Origin: Cytophagales bacterium
GTDB taxonomy: Bacteria > Pseudomonadota > Gammaproteobacteria > Burkholderiales > Burkholderiaceae_C
NCBI GenBank assembly: GCA_030054145.1
Contig: JASGCK010000009.1
Location: 1-64,000 of the forward strand
Direction: 5' to 3'
DNA length: 64,000 nt
The position numbers and the translations under genes were made by a program. Positions 31,585 to 42,255 of this stretch are shown one piece after another (within the stretch, counting starts at the first letter, position 1; each line of letters starts with the position of its first letter). The notes beneath the pieces were generated by a model that was not told the DNA's origin, did not search any database, and saw nothing but the letters and a program-made list of their open reading frames with translations.

Positions 31585-33246
31585 GTGGCGCAATACGTAT
31601 TCACCATGAACCGCTTGGGCAAAATTGTTCCGCCTAAGCGTTATATTTTGAAAGACATCTCTTTGTCGTTTTTCCCTGGAGCCAAGATTGGCGTGCTGGG
31701 AACGAATGGCTCGGGCAAATCGACCTTGCTCAAAATCATGGCGGGCGTGGACAAAGAGTTTGAGGGCGAGGCGATGCCGATGCCCAATCTCAACATCGGC
31801 TATCTGCCGCAAGAGCCGCAATTGAACCCTGAGCATACCGTGCGCCAAGCGGTTGAAGACGGCATGGGCGCTGTGGCTGCTGCTAAAAAACGCTTGGAAG
31901 AAGTCTATGTTGAATACGGCCTTGAAGACGCGGACTTTGATAAGCTGGCTGCCGAACAAGCTGAGCTGGAGGCCATTATTGGCAACGACTCTGGCGATAA
32001 CGAGCATGAGCTAGAGATTGCCGCTGATGCGCTCAATCTGCCGCCGTGGGATGCTGTGGTGGGCGTGCTCTCGGGCGGTGAACGCCGCCGCGTGGCGCTG
32101 TGCCGTTTGCTGCTCTCCAAGCCCGATATGTTGCTGCTTGACGAGCCCACCAATCACTTGGATGCGGAGTCGGTGGATTGGCTGGAGCAGTTCCTGTCGC
32201 GCTACTCGGGCACGGTGGTTGCCATTACCCATGATCGCTACTTTTTAGACAACGCTGCGGAGTGGATTTTGGAGCTAGATCGTGGCAGCGGTATTCCGTG
32301 GAAGGGCAATTACTCCAGCTGGTTAGACCAAAAAGGCAACCGTTTGGCGCAAGAGCAAAAAGGCGAAGAGGCGCGTGCCAAGGCGCTCAAGAAGGAGTTG
32401 GATTGGGTGCGCCAAAACGCCAAAGGTCGTCAAGCCAAAAGCAAGGCGCGTATTGCGCGGTTTGAAGAGCTGTCCGATTTTGAATACCAAAAACGCAACG
32501 AGACGCAGGAGATTTTTATTCCCGTGGCAGACCGTTTGGGCAACGAAGTGATCGAGTTCACCAACGTCACCAAATCCTTTGGTGACCGCGTGTTGATTGA
32601 CAACCTCAGCTTCAAAGTGCCAGCGGGCGCGATTGTGGGCATCATTGGCCCGAACGGCGCGGGTAAATCCACGCTGTTCAAAATGATTGCAGGCAAAGAA
32701 ACGCCTGACAGCGGTGAGGTCAAAATTGGTTCGACCGCAAAATTAGCGTTTGTCGATCAATCGCGCGATGATTTGGCGAGCACGAAAACCGTGTGGGAAG
32801 AAATCTCGGGCGGACTCGATATGCTGACGATTGGCAAGTTCACCATCCCAAGCCGCGCGTATTGCGGACGCTTTAACTTCAACGGCGGCGATCAGCAAAA
32901 GCACGTAGGCACGCTGTCGGGCGGCGAGCGCGGACGCTTGCATATGGCAAAAACTTTGATTGCGGGCGGCAACGTGCTCATGCTCGACGAACCATCCAAC
33001 GACCTTGATGTGGAGACACTACGCGCCTTAGAGGACGCGCTCCTAGAGTTCGCGGGCAGCGTGATGGTGATTAGCCATGATCGCTGGTTCTTAGACCGCA
33101 TCGCCACGCACATCTTGGCGTGCGAGGGCAATAGCCAGTGGACGTTCTTTGACGGCAACTACCAAGAGTACGAAGCCGACAAAAAGAAACGTTTGGGCGA
33201 AGAGGGCGCACGTCCAAAGCGGGCGCGGTTTAAGGCTTTGAAATAA
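31585..33246 (+). CDS. ettA: Energy-dependent translational throttle protein EttA (ABC-F)
   Basis: EttA is an ABC-F ATPase that binds the ribosomal E site and gates the first elongation steps according to ATP/ADP ratio. The 553-aa product begins at GTG and has two ABC domains: Walker A GTNGSGKST (39-47) with [16 protein letters not shown], and Walker A GPNGAGKST with LSGGERGRLHMAK. The interdomain linker (about 250-320) is basic and helical, and the EttA-type arm lies in domain 1. Length and N-terminus (AQYVFTMNRLGKIVPPKR) match EttA rather than Uup. Confidence 0.95.
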   Translation: MAQYVFTMNRLGKIVPPKRYILKDISLSFFPGAKIGVLGTNGSGKSTLLKIMAGVDKEFEGEAMPMPNLNIGYLPQEPQLNPEHTVRQAVEDGMGAVAAAKKRLEEVYVEYGLEDADFDKLAAEQAELEAIIGNDSGDNEHELEIAADALNLPPWDAVVGVLSGGERRRVALCRLLLSKPDMLLLDEPTNHLDAESVDWLEQFLSRYSGTVVAITHDRYFLDNAAEWILELDRGSGIPWKGNYSSWLDQKGNRLAQEQKGEEARAKALKKELDWVRQNAKGRQAKSKARIARFEELSDFEYQKRNETQEIFIPVADRLGNEVIEFTNVTKSFGDRVLIDNLSFKVPAGAIVGIIGPNGAGKSTLFKMIAGKETPDSGEVKIGSTAKLAFVDQSRDDLASTKTVWEEISGGLDMLTIGKFTIPSRAYCGRFNFNGGDQQKHVGTLSGGERGRLHMAKTLIAGGNVLMLDEPSNDLDVETLRALEDALLEFAGSVMVISHDRWFLDRIATHILACEGNSQWTFFDGNYQEYEADKKKRLGEEGARPKRARFKALK

Positions 33247-33259
33247 AGAGGAAAGCGTT

Positions 33260-33541
33260 ATGCGATTTCGACTCCTTCTCACATTTGCTTTTTTAATAGT
33301 TTGTGCGGCTTGTTCTACCGATCAAATGCGCGCCATTGGTGAGTCGCGCTGTTTGGATTTACCCACTGCGCAATTGGGTGATCGATTGGATTGCAAGACT
33401 CGCAACAAGCGTGTGTTTGATGAGTTTGAAAAAACACAAAAGAAAGAGCCAGCATCATCCAAAGGCGCACTCAAAGATGATGATTCGGTGTGCTACAAAA
33501 ATCCGCAAGCTGGCGAAAAGCCATGTGCGACAAATCCATAA
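33260..33541 (+). CDS. Small lipoprotein, paralogue of the gene at 33809
   Basis: The 93-aa product has a lipoprotein signal peptide ending in a lipobox (VCAAC, Cys about 18), so it is probably lipidated and sent to the outer membrane or periplasm. The mature part has Cys residues near CLDLP and LDCKTR, and a C-terminal block DDDSVCYKNPQAGEKPCAT. The same block, nearly identical at DNA level, ends the lipoprotein gene at 33809-34084. It follows ettA by 13 bp. I do not recognise a family beyond small secreted or lipid-anchored protein. Confidence 0.78.
   Translation: MRFRLLLTFAFLIVCAACSTDQMRAIGESRCLDLPTAQLGDRLDCKTRNKRVFDEFEKTQKKEPASSKGALKDDDSVCYKNPQAGEKPCATNP
33470..33531 (+). repeat. 62-bp direct repeat, copy 1
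   Basis: This segment matches 34001-34062 at 60 of 62 positions. It encodes the conserved C-terminal block of the first small lipoprotein. The match drops sharply outside, unlike an old whole-gene duplication at neutral pace. Confidence 0.85.
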
Positions 33542-33551
33542 ATAGCCCGCT

Positions 33552-33791
33552 ATGAATCCACGTGTTAAGGCGGTAGTGCCTGAGCTTGCTTACAAACTTC
33601 GGATTATGTTTGACAACAATGAGGTGAAACAATTTGACGTGAATCCCTACCTTGATAAAGGGGTGTTTCGCCAGCTTCAAGACCCAGCACAGTTTCAGAC
33701 TGTGCGTCCATTTTTGGGTAGTATCGAGTGGCAGGGAGGGCAGGATTTGTGCCCTGATACTTTGTATCGTCAATCAGTATCGATTAACTAA
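33552..33791 (+). CDS. DUF2442 domain protein
   Basis: The 79-aa product has the DUF2442 pattern: VKAVVPELAYKLRIMFDNNE, then a YLDKGVFRQLQDPAQFQTV segment and WQGGQDLCPDTLY near the end. DUF2442 proteins are small, uncharacterised, and often occur with a DUF4160 partner in toxin-antitoxin-like pairs. No DUF4160 gene is present here. It sits between two related lipoprotein genes on the same strand, 10 bp after the first. Confidence 0.82.
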   Translation: MNPRVKAVVPELAYKLRIMFDNNEVKQFDVNPYLDKGVFRQLQDPAQFQTVRPFLGSIEWQGGQDLCPDTLYRQSVSIN

Positions 33792-33808
33792 TTTGTCGGG
33801 GAAATACG

Positions 33809-34084
33809 ATGCGAAATTTCTTAATGTTGCTGGCACTCATTGCAACTGGCTTGCTGGCAGGATGCCCATCAGTTTCTGGAGATTACGCTTGTGGTGCAGC
33901 AGGGACTAAGACTTATTCGGACTGTCAGGCAAGTCGCAATCGTGAACTAGCTGAGTTCCATAAAAAGAAAGATGGAGAACCGATTTCTTTAAAAAATGCT
34001 CTTAAAGATGATGATTCGGTGTGCTACAAAAATCCGCAAGCTGGCGAAAAGCCGTGTGCGACTGGTGAAACGAAAGAAAAGTAA
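33809..34084 (+). CDS. Small lipoprotein, paralogue of the gene at 33260
   Basis: The 91-aa product has a signal peptide with lipobox LLAGC (Cys about 19). The mature part is charged in the middle and ends in the same DDDSVCYKNPQAGEKPCAT block as the lipoprotein at 33260. The N-terminal halves differ far more than the C-terminal blocks. Its TAA is followed at once by the serS ATG, so it is co-transcribed with serS. Function unknown. Confidence 0.78.
   Translation: MRNFLMLLALIATGLLAGCPSVSGDYACGAAGTKTYSDCQASRNRELAEFHKKKDGEPISLKNALKDDDSVCYKNPQAGEKPCATGETKEK
34001..34062 (+). repeat. 62-bp direct repeat, copy 2
   Basis: Second copy of the segment at 33470-33531, with two mismatches in 62. It encodes the C-terminal block of the second lipoprotein. 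The two copies are 531 bp apart and flank the DUF2442 gene. Confidence 0.85.
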
Positions 34085-36847
<2,763 letters not shown>

Positions 36848-36870
36848 AGGTGCAACATTTTATGCAAGCG

Positions 36871-36898
36871 TTAGCCGTTAGCTGTAGGGCGTTAGAAT
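36871..36898 (+). promoter_or_regulatory. Likely sigma-70 promoter of tRNA-Ser
   Basis: TTAGCC and TAGAAT hexamers are spaced by 16 bp, and the -10 ends about 20 bp before the tRNA 5' end. The -10 matches the consensus in five of six positions. The -35 is weaker. Assignment is inference from spacing and position. Confidence 0.4.
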
Positions 36899-36918
36899 GG
36901 GCGCTTGCAAAATCCAGT

Positions 36919-37006
36919 GGAGAAGTGGCAGAGTGGCCGAATGTACCTGATTCGAAATCAGGCGTACCGCAAGGTACCGTGGGTTCGAATCCCACCTTCT
37001 CCGCCA
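36919..37006 (+). tRNA. tRNA-Ser (anticodon CGA)
   Basis: An 88-nt class II tRNA with encoded CCA. The acceptor arms GGAGAAG and CTTCTCC pair. The anticodon stem CCTGA/TCAGG holds a TTCGAAA loop with CGA as anticodon, reading UCG. A long variable arm follows (about GCGTACCGCAAGGTACCG), and the T arm GTGGGTTCGAATCCCAC is intact. It marks the left edge of the more AT-rich accessory block. Confidence 0.95.
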
Positions 37007-37532
37007 AGACTATTTCGAACTGATTCCAAGTCGTTCGATCAATTTACAACTCGTTTGGAGCCTGTATGGGGTGATTTCATACAAGTTCATACCGGTTGGC
37101 TTGGCGTTTTTTCTCAGCGGGGTGGGTTGCTGCATCCCACTGGCAATTATTTGCTTGTGGCGATGTTTAGGATTTCCAATCCATGGTCATGTGCTGGGCA
37201 ACCTCCTTGGGTCATGGAAAAGGTGTTTGTGGAGAACTCTAGGGGGCTGGTTTAGGCTGGGAGCAGACATTCAATCGTCGCAAGTGACTGGCCGCAGCCG
37301 ACCCATAGCGGACATAGGGGAGAAGGGCTTTTGCGGCTGCTTCGACCCATTGCGGTCGACCTAGATGATCAAACCTAACTGCTGGAAATTGGAAGTCTGG
37401 CAGGGAATACCCCAATTGTAGACGACCGGTCTAATGCTAAACTGACTTTCACTTATGTGTGGTGAGGTCTAGCCCATCTGCACAAAAGAACATTGAGACA
37501 CCTTAACTGCAACTAGGAAAGACACAGTTCAA
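37007..37532 (+). other. Non-coding stretch after tRNA-Ser, up to livG
   Basis: No convincing gene is seen in these 526 bp; open frames here lack family features. Two related short motifs, CCGACCCATAGCGG and TCGACCCATTGCGG, occur about 50 bp apart, the second in a small hairpin. This looks like degraded repeat DNA of the kind found downstream of genes in Comamonadaceae. The last 110 bp carry the putative livG promoter. I found no integrase and no second copy of the tRNA 3' end. Confidence 0.6.
37416..37443 (+). promoter_or_regulatory. Putative livG operon promoter with a GACCGGTC operator-like palindrome
   Basis: TTGTAG (37416-37421) and TAAACT (37438-37443) are spaced by 16 bp. The spacer contains the 8-bp palindrome GACCGGTC (37424-37431). 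A repressor bound there would block the promoter. The TetR-type gene at the end of the same gene block is a candidate regulator. The hexamers are imperfect, so this is inference. Confidence 0.4.
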
Positions 37533-38306
37533 ATGCCTGAGCAAGAGCGACTGCTAACTTTGAATCAAGTCAGTAAGAATTTTGGTGGCGTACAAGCCGT
37601 TAAGAATTTGAGCTTTGATGTGAACTCAAATGAGATTGTGGGATTGATTGGTCCCAACGGATCCGGAAAATCGACGTCGGTGAATTTGATTTCAGGATCT
37701 GTGTCACCGAGCTCAGGTGACATTGTTTGGCGAAACCAAAATGTCAACAAACTGCCCATCAGTCAGCGCGTACCAATGGGCTTATCTCGAACATTTCAAA
37801 CCACGAGCTTGCTTTCAGAGTTCAGTGTGCTAGAGCAAGTTTTGACTGCTTGCCACACAAGTTATCGCGTCTCACCGTGGCGTTCAGTTCTGCGAACGAA
37901 AGATGCGAGAACTCAAGATGCCGAACAAAGAGCCAAGGCACAAGAGTTGGTGGAGTTTGTTGGATTGAGTGACGTAATGAACGATCCAACATCAACAATT
38001 TCATCAGCTCAACAGCGACTACTGATGATCGCAACTGCAATGGCAGCTGACCCAAAACTGATCTTGCTGGATGAGCCTGCGGCTGGCATGGTGGCAAAAG
38101 AGCGTAAAGAATTGGCCGAAGTCATCATGCGTATTCGCAATAAAGGCTTGGCTGTTTTGGTCATCGAGCATCACATGGGGCTGATCATGGAAGTCTGCGA
38201 TCGCATTGTGGTGCTGAATTTCGGTGAAAAAATAGCAGAAGGCAGACCTGAGGAAATCCAGCGTAACGCAGCAGTGATTGAAGCATATTTGGGTGGGGTG
38301 CATTGA
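37533..38306 (+). CDS. livG: Branched-chain amino acid-type ABC transporter ATP-binding protein (LivG-like)
   Basis: One of two ATPases of a HAAT-type importer. The 257-aa product has Walker A GPNGSGKST (40-48), Walker B LILLDEPAAGM and the LivG-type tail VIEHHMGLIMEVCDRIVVLN. The usual LSxGQ signature is replaced by a degenerate ISSAQQRLL, which may alter ATP hydrolysis but is common in a heterodimer where the partner is canonical. It leads the livG-livF-SBP-livH-livM gene set. The substrate may be a carboxylate or an amino acid; the catabolic genes downstream suggest an acid. Confidence 0.88.
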   Translation: MPEQERLLTLNQVSKNFGGVQAVKNLSFDVNSNEIVGLIGPNGSGKSTSVNLISGSVSPSSGDIVWRNQNVNKLPISQRVPMGLSRTFQTTSLLSEFSVLEQVLTACHTSYRVSPWRSVLRTKDARTQDAEQRAKAQELVEFVGLSDVMNDPTSTISSAQQRLLMIATAMAADPKLILLDEPAAGMVAKERKELAEVIMRIRNKGLAVLVIEHHMGLIMEVCDRIVVLNFGEKIAEGRPEEIQRNAAVIEAYLGGVH

Positions 38307-39007
38307 TGCTACATATTAAAAATCTTACAGCTGGTTATGGAAAAGTAAATGTGCTGCACGGCATCAGTCTGGATGTGAAAGAACGTGAATGTGTAGCGCT
38401 TATCGGAGCAAATGGAGCAGGGAAAAGTACCACTTTGCGATGTATCTGTGGCCTTAACGAAGTTCGTTCAGGAAGTATTGAATTCTTGGGAGAAAGATTG
38501 GATGGTCTAAGTGGGCATGCAATTGTCCGCAAAGGAATCACCATGTGCCCTGAGGGTAGACAAGTATTTGCAGAAATGTCTGTTGTCGAAAATTTAGAAA
38601 TGGGTGCACACACACGCAGCGATAACGAGCAAAAAAGTGATGTGGAAAAAATGCTCGATCTTTTTCCTGTTTTGCGCCAACGAGCCAAGCAAAGGGCAGG
38701 AACGCTTTCAGGCGGTGAGCAAGAGATGCTGGCGATAGCAAGGGCACTCATGGCAAGGCCAAAACTTTGCATCTTTGATGAACCTTCATTAGGTCTGGCA
38801 CCCAAAATTGTTGAAGAAGTTGAGCAGATTTTGGCGCGCATTAAGGCAATGGGAACAACCATCGTTTTAGTCGAACAGAACGCAGCCATGGCATTGCGCT
38901 TGGCAGATCGTGCGTATGTATTGGAAGCGGGCGAAGTTGTGCTTCAAGGCACAGGGCAAGAATTAAAAAATGATCCGCAAGTGAGTAAAGCCTATTTGGG
39001 CTACTGA
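38306..39007 (+). CDS. livF: Branched-chain amino acid-type ABC transporter ATP-binding protein (LivF-like)
   Basis: Second ATPase of the importer. The product (233 aa from the ATG at 38306; a TTG one codon upstream is possible) has Walker A GANGAGKST, a canonical LSGGEQEMLAIARALM signature and Walker B LCIFDEPSLGLAP. The ending VVLQGTGQELKNDPQVSKAY is typical of LivF. The ATG shares one base with the livG stop. Confidence 0.9.
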   Translation: MLHIKNLTAGYGKVNVLHGISLDVKERECVALIGANGAGKSTTLRCICGLNEVRSGSIEFLGERLDGLSGHAIVRKGITMCPEGRQVFAEMSVVENLEMGAHTRSDNEQKSDVEKMLDLFPVLRQRAKQRAGTLSGGEQEMLAIARALMARPKLCIFDEPSLGLAPKIVEEVEQILARIKAMGTTIVLVEQNAAMALRLADRAYVLEAGEVVLQGTGQELKNDPQVSKAYLGY

Positions 39008-39018
39008 TGCAGTAATGT

Positions 39019-39036
39019 CCCCCCCCCAATATTGGG
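39019..39036 (+). repeat. Run of nine C followed by a CCCAATATTGGG palindrome
   Basis: A C9 tract (39019-39027) lies in the 58-bp gap between livF and the binding-protein gene, about 40 bp upstream of its ATG. It merges into the perfect 12-bp palindrome CCCAATATTGGG (39025-39036). Such tracts can change length by slippage and so could affect mRNA structure or spacing. Confidence 0.7.
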
Positions 39037-39065
39037 TATTTGAAATTTTTTAACAGGAGATAAAA

Positions 39066-40286
39066 ATGAAACTGAAAAAACAGATGACTTTAGTAGCGCT
39101 GGTGATCTGCGCGGCCTTGACTCCAGCTGTTCATGCAGCAGATGAAGTCTTGGTACTCGGAGTTAACGATGCGTTGACTGGTGGTGGTGCTGTTTATGGA
39201 TTGCCACAAGCTAACGCAGTTCAAATGGCTGCAGATGAGATCAATGCAGCCGGGGGTATCAAGGCTGGTTCAACTACCTACAAACTTAAAGTCATCACAT
39301 CGGACGACAAGGCTAACCCCACTGAGGCAACAAACAGTGTGCGAAAGCTGATTGACCGTGACAACGTGAAATACCTTGTGGGTTTTTGCTGCTCCGGTTC
39401 AACAAGTGCAGTCGCCTCATTCATGGCCAAAGAGGATGCGGTCATGCTAGTGGGCAATGCTGCCGAACGTACCATCACAGCCCAAGGAATTCCGAACGTC
39501 TTTCGGACTCGTCCACCAGCAGACTTCACTGGTGCAGCAGCTGGAACATTTGTCGCACAAAAGGGTGCTCGAAATGTGGCTGTCATCGGCGCACTAGAAG
39601 TTGGGTTTTACACCCAATATGTTGATGCATTCGAAAAGGAGCTGAACAAGGCTGGCGGCAAGATTGTGGTCAGAGAAGCGTTTGGACTTCGTGATCGCGA
39701 TATGACACCACAATTGACGAAAATCCGTGGACTCAAACCTGACGCAATTTTGGTTGTCGGCTACGTTGAGCCCGCAGCATTTGTTTACCGTCAGGCAGTT
39801 GAGTTGGGCATGAATGTTCCGCGCTATGGTTTTACGAGCGGAAGCGAAGAGCAGTTTCTCAAGGTGGTAACAAGCGCACAAATGGAAGGTGTTTGGGATC
39901 TCCGTCCAACGGAGCTCACCATTGAAGCGTTGGGGCCACAAGCCAAGGCTTACGATGCCAATTACAGGAAAAAGTTCAACCAATCGCCAACACCTAGTTC
40001 TCCCTATGCATACGATCAGGTGTACGTGCTGAAAAATGCAATCGAGCGTGCAGGCAGTGCAAAGGATGCAAAGAAAGTCGCAGATGCTGTGCGTACTTTG
40101 GCAATTCCCAAGGAAGCCGTCATGAAGTACATGCCTAACGACGGCGGCGCAATTTTCGATCAAAACGGCCAAGCCTACACGTCCAATGGCGCTTTCCAGT
40201 GGCAAAAAGGCAAGTGGGTCTTCGTGTCCGAGTTGCCATCTGATAACAAAGCTTATTCGCAGTTCTTGCGCAGCATTCGCAAATAA
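39066..40286 (+). CDS. ABC transporter substrate-binding protein (LivK/AmiC-like)
   Basis: The 406-aa product is a periplasmic receptor of the leucine-binding type I fold. It has a signal peptide (about 1-24, cleaved after VHA), then VLVLGVNDALTGGGAVYGLP and INAAGGIKAGSTTYKLKVIT, the expected first-domain segments. The ATG follows an AGGAGA site by 5 bp. The ligand cannot be read; neighbours suggest a carboxylic acid. A strong hairpin just downstream may keep this mRNA more abundant than those of the permeases. Confidence 0.92.
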   Translation: MKLKKQMTLVALVICAALTPAVHAADEVLVLGVNDALTGGGAVYGLPQANAVQMAADEINAAGGIKAGSTTYKLKVITSDDKANPTEATNSVRKLIDRDNVKYLVGFCCSGSTSAVASFMAKEDAVMLVGNAAERTITAQGIPNVFRTRPPADFTGAAAGTFVAQKGARNVAVIGALEVGFYTQYVDAFEKELNKAGGKIVVREAFGLRDRDMTPQLTKIRGLKPDAILVVGYVEPAAFVYRQAVELGMNVPRYGFTSGSEEQFLKVVTSAQMEGVWDLRPTELTIEALGPQAKAYDANYRKKFNQSPTPSSPYAYDQVYVLKNAIERAGSAKDAKKVADAVRTLAIPKEAVMKYMPNDGGAIFDQNGQAYTSNGAFQWQKGKWVFVSELPSDNKAYSQFLRSIRK

Positions 40287-40306
40287 GTTGAAAGTTTTAT
40301 TGGTCA

Positions 40307-40345
40307 ACCACCCGCGACTCAGCCACAAACTGAGTCGCGGGTGGT
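40307..40345 (+). terminator. Strong hairpin between the binding-protein gene and livH
   Basis: Two perfect 16-bp arms (ACCACCCGCGACTCAG / CTGAGTCGCGGGTGGT) flank a 7-nt loop, followed by TTTCTGTCT. The T-run is short, so it may be a partial terminator or an mRNA-protecting hairpin. Similar placing after binding-protein genes is known in several ABC operons. Confidence 0.6.
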
Positions 40346-40386
40346 TTCTGTCTCCCGCAGTTGTGTTATACGAACGGTGAAATGCG

Positions 40387-41244
40387 ATGAATGAATTACT
40401 CCAACAAATATTCAATGGACTTGCCATTGGTTCCGTCTACACGTTGGTAGCACTCGGACTTACCGTGGTATTTGGAATATTAGGTATTGCGCATTTTGCA
40501 CATGGCTCGTTGGCCATGTTTGGGGGCTACTTAACGTTCGTGTTTTCGACAAGGATGGGCCTTCCCCTGTTTGCAAGCATGGCATTGGCTATGCCTGTTG
40601 GCGCTTTGTTGGGCATGCTAATTGAGCGCTTGGCATATCGACCAGTACGTGACGCACCTCACATCAATGCCTTCATCATTGCTTTGGGATTGACAATGAT
40701 GCTGGAGGGTGGGAATTTGCTTTTGTTTGGAGCCGATCAGGTCATCATTCAAACGCCTTATCAGAAGGTATTTGATTTGGGTGGCATCTTCGTTGCACAG
40801 CTCCGCATGGTCGTTATCGTGACATCGGTCACATTGGTTGCGATTGTGACTTTCCTTCTTTTAAAAACCAAAACCGGAAAATCTGTTCGCGCAGTGGCTC
40901 AAAACCGGCATGCGGCTGTGCTGATGGGCGTGAATGTGAATTTAGTCTCTTCGGTGGTGTTCGCTATTTCCTCTGCCCTTGGGGTTGCTGCTGGAGCACT
41001 CATTGGCGCTTTGTTAGCGCTTGCACCTGGTGTGGGTGAAAGTTTCGCGGTGAAAGGTTTTGCCGTGTTGATATTGGGTGGACTTGGGTCATTGCCAGGT
41101 GCTATTTTGGGCGGCTTGGTATTGGGTGTCAGTGAATCCTTAGCAGCAGGCTTTTTATCATCAGCCTACAAGGATGTGATTTCCTTCTTAATCATGATCT
41201 TGGTCTTGCTGGTCATGCCACAAGGCTTGATGGGGAAAAAATGA
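40387..41244 (+). CDS. livH: Branched-chain amino acid-type ABC transporter permease (LivH-like)
   Basis: The 285-aa product is a polytopic inner-membrane protein with about eight helices. It begins LLQQIFNGLAIGSVYTLVAL, the family's usual opening, and contains the GILGIAHFAHGSLAMFGGY segment and the AQNRHAAVLMGVNVN cytoplasmic loop that couples to the ATPase. It overlaps livM by ATGA. Confidence 0.93.
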   Translation: MNELLQQIFNGLAIGSVYTLVALGLTVVFGILGIAHFAHGSLAMFGGYLTFVFSTRMGLPLFASMALAMPVGALLGMLIERLAYRPVRDAPHINAFIIALGLTMMLEGGNLLLFGADQVIIQTPYQKVFDLGGIFVAQLRMVVIVTSVTLVAIVTFLLLKTKTGKSVRAVAQNRHAAVLMGVNVNLVSSVVFAISSALGVAAGALIGALLALAPGVGESFAVKGFAVLILGGLGSLPGAILGGLVLGVSESLAAGFLSSAYKDVISFLIMILVLLVMPQGLMGKK

Positions 41245-42251
41245 TACGCGTTCTCAACAAACCTTTGCTGTTCAGCGTAGCCGCCGTAGCCGGCGCTTTA
41301 GCTATGCCACATGCCTTCAAATCTCCCTACTACATTCATTTGATGACCTTAGCTTTGATTTGGATTGTGCTTGCACAAGGCCAAAATTTAACGCAAGGTT
41401 TTGTGGGTTATGTGTCGATCGCACAAGCAGGATTTATGGGCATAGGTGCTTACATATCCACCCTCTTGACAATGAACTTTGGGGTTTCGGTTTGGGCAAC
41501 TTTAGTGGTTGCTCCTTTACTGACTGGCGCTATGGCGATCTTTGCGGGCTATCCGAGCCTGCGCGTAAAAGGGCACTACTTTTCAATCGTCACGTTGGCC
41601 TACAACATGGTCATTTTTATTGTGTTGATGACATTTAGCGCTCTCACAGGCGGAGAGGCAGGAATACCAGATGTGCCCCGCCCAAGTGAGTTGACACTCT
41701 TTGGCCATGTCTTTAGTTTCAAGGGGCGCAGTAACCTCAATTACTATGCTTTGGCTTTGACTGCCGCAGTGCTGGCGACCACCTGTTGTGCCTTTGTGTT
41801 GCACTCCCGCGCAGGCAGAGTGATGTTGGCCATACGTCAAAACGAAGACCTGGCAGAAGCCATGGGTGTCGTGACTTCACGGTACAAGTTATTTGCATTT
41901 GTGATGAGTTCAATTTTGGCTGGTTTGGCTGGGACTCTTTATGCTCATTACATAGGTTTTTTAAATCCTGAACCGTTCGGCGTCGATCAATCTCTGAACA
42001 TTATCTTGGCAGTCATTTTGGGCGGCAGCGGAACGCTAACAGGCCCTATTGTGGGCGCAGTTTCAGTCACATTTTTGCCTGAGCTTTTACGATTTGCTGA
42101 CAGTTTTCGGCTTATCACATATGGATTAATTTTAGTTGTGGCGACTATTTTCTTGCCTAAAGGTCTGGTGCCTTTGGTTGCCTCCATGTGGCGTTGGCTA
42201 AGAGCAAGTCAACCCACTGCAAGTCATAACAAGCCTGTCAGCAAGGCATGA
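41241..42251 (+). CDS. livM: Branched-chain amino acid-type ABC transporter permease (LivM-like)
   Basis: The 336-aa product is the second permease, with about ten hydrophobic segments. It contains GYVSIAQAGFMGIGAYISTL and AIRQNEDLAEAMGV, the ATPase-coupling loop, and ILGGSGTLTGPIVGA near the C-terminus. The ATG overlaps the livH stop. With livG, livF, the binding protein and livH it completes the importer. Confidence 0.93.
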   Translation: MIRVLNKPLLFSVAAVAGALAMPHAFKSPYYIHLMTLALIWIVLAQGQNLTQGFVGYVSIAQAGFMGIGAYISTLLTMNFGVSVWATLVVAPLLTGAMAIFAGYPSLRVKGHYFSIVTLAYNMVIFIVLMTFSALTGGEAGIPDVPRPSELTLFGHVFSFKGRSNLNYYALALTAAVLATTCCAFVLHSRAGRVMLAIRQNEDLAEAMGVVTSRYKLFAFVMSSILAGLAGTLYAHYIGFLNPEPFGVDQSLNIILAVILGGSGTLTGPIVGAVSVTFLPELLRFADSFRLITYGLILVVATIFLPKGLVPLVASMWRWLRASQPTASHNKPVSKA

Positions 42252-42255
42252 AGAA

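Noticed and set aside
36919-37006. tRNA-Ser 3' end as an active attachment site with a matching direct repeat downstream
   Set aside because: I looked for a second copy of the tRNA end near 46660-47850 and found none, and there is no integrase. Island status rests on composition only.
37071-37364. Open frame of 97 codons after the tRNA, partly hydrophobic
   Set aside because: No ribosome binding site, low-complexity Cys/Trp/Gly-rich composition and no family features; the region looks like degraded repeat DNA.
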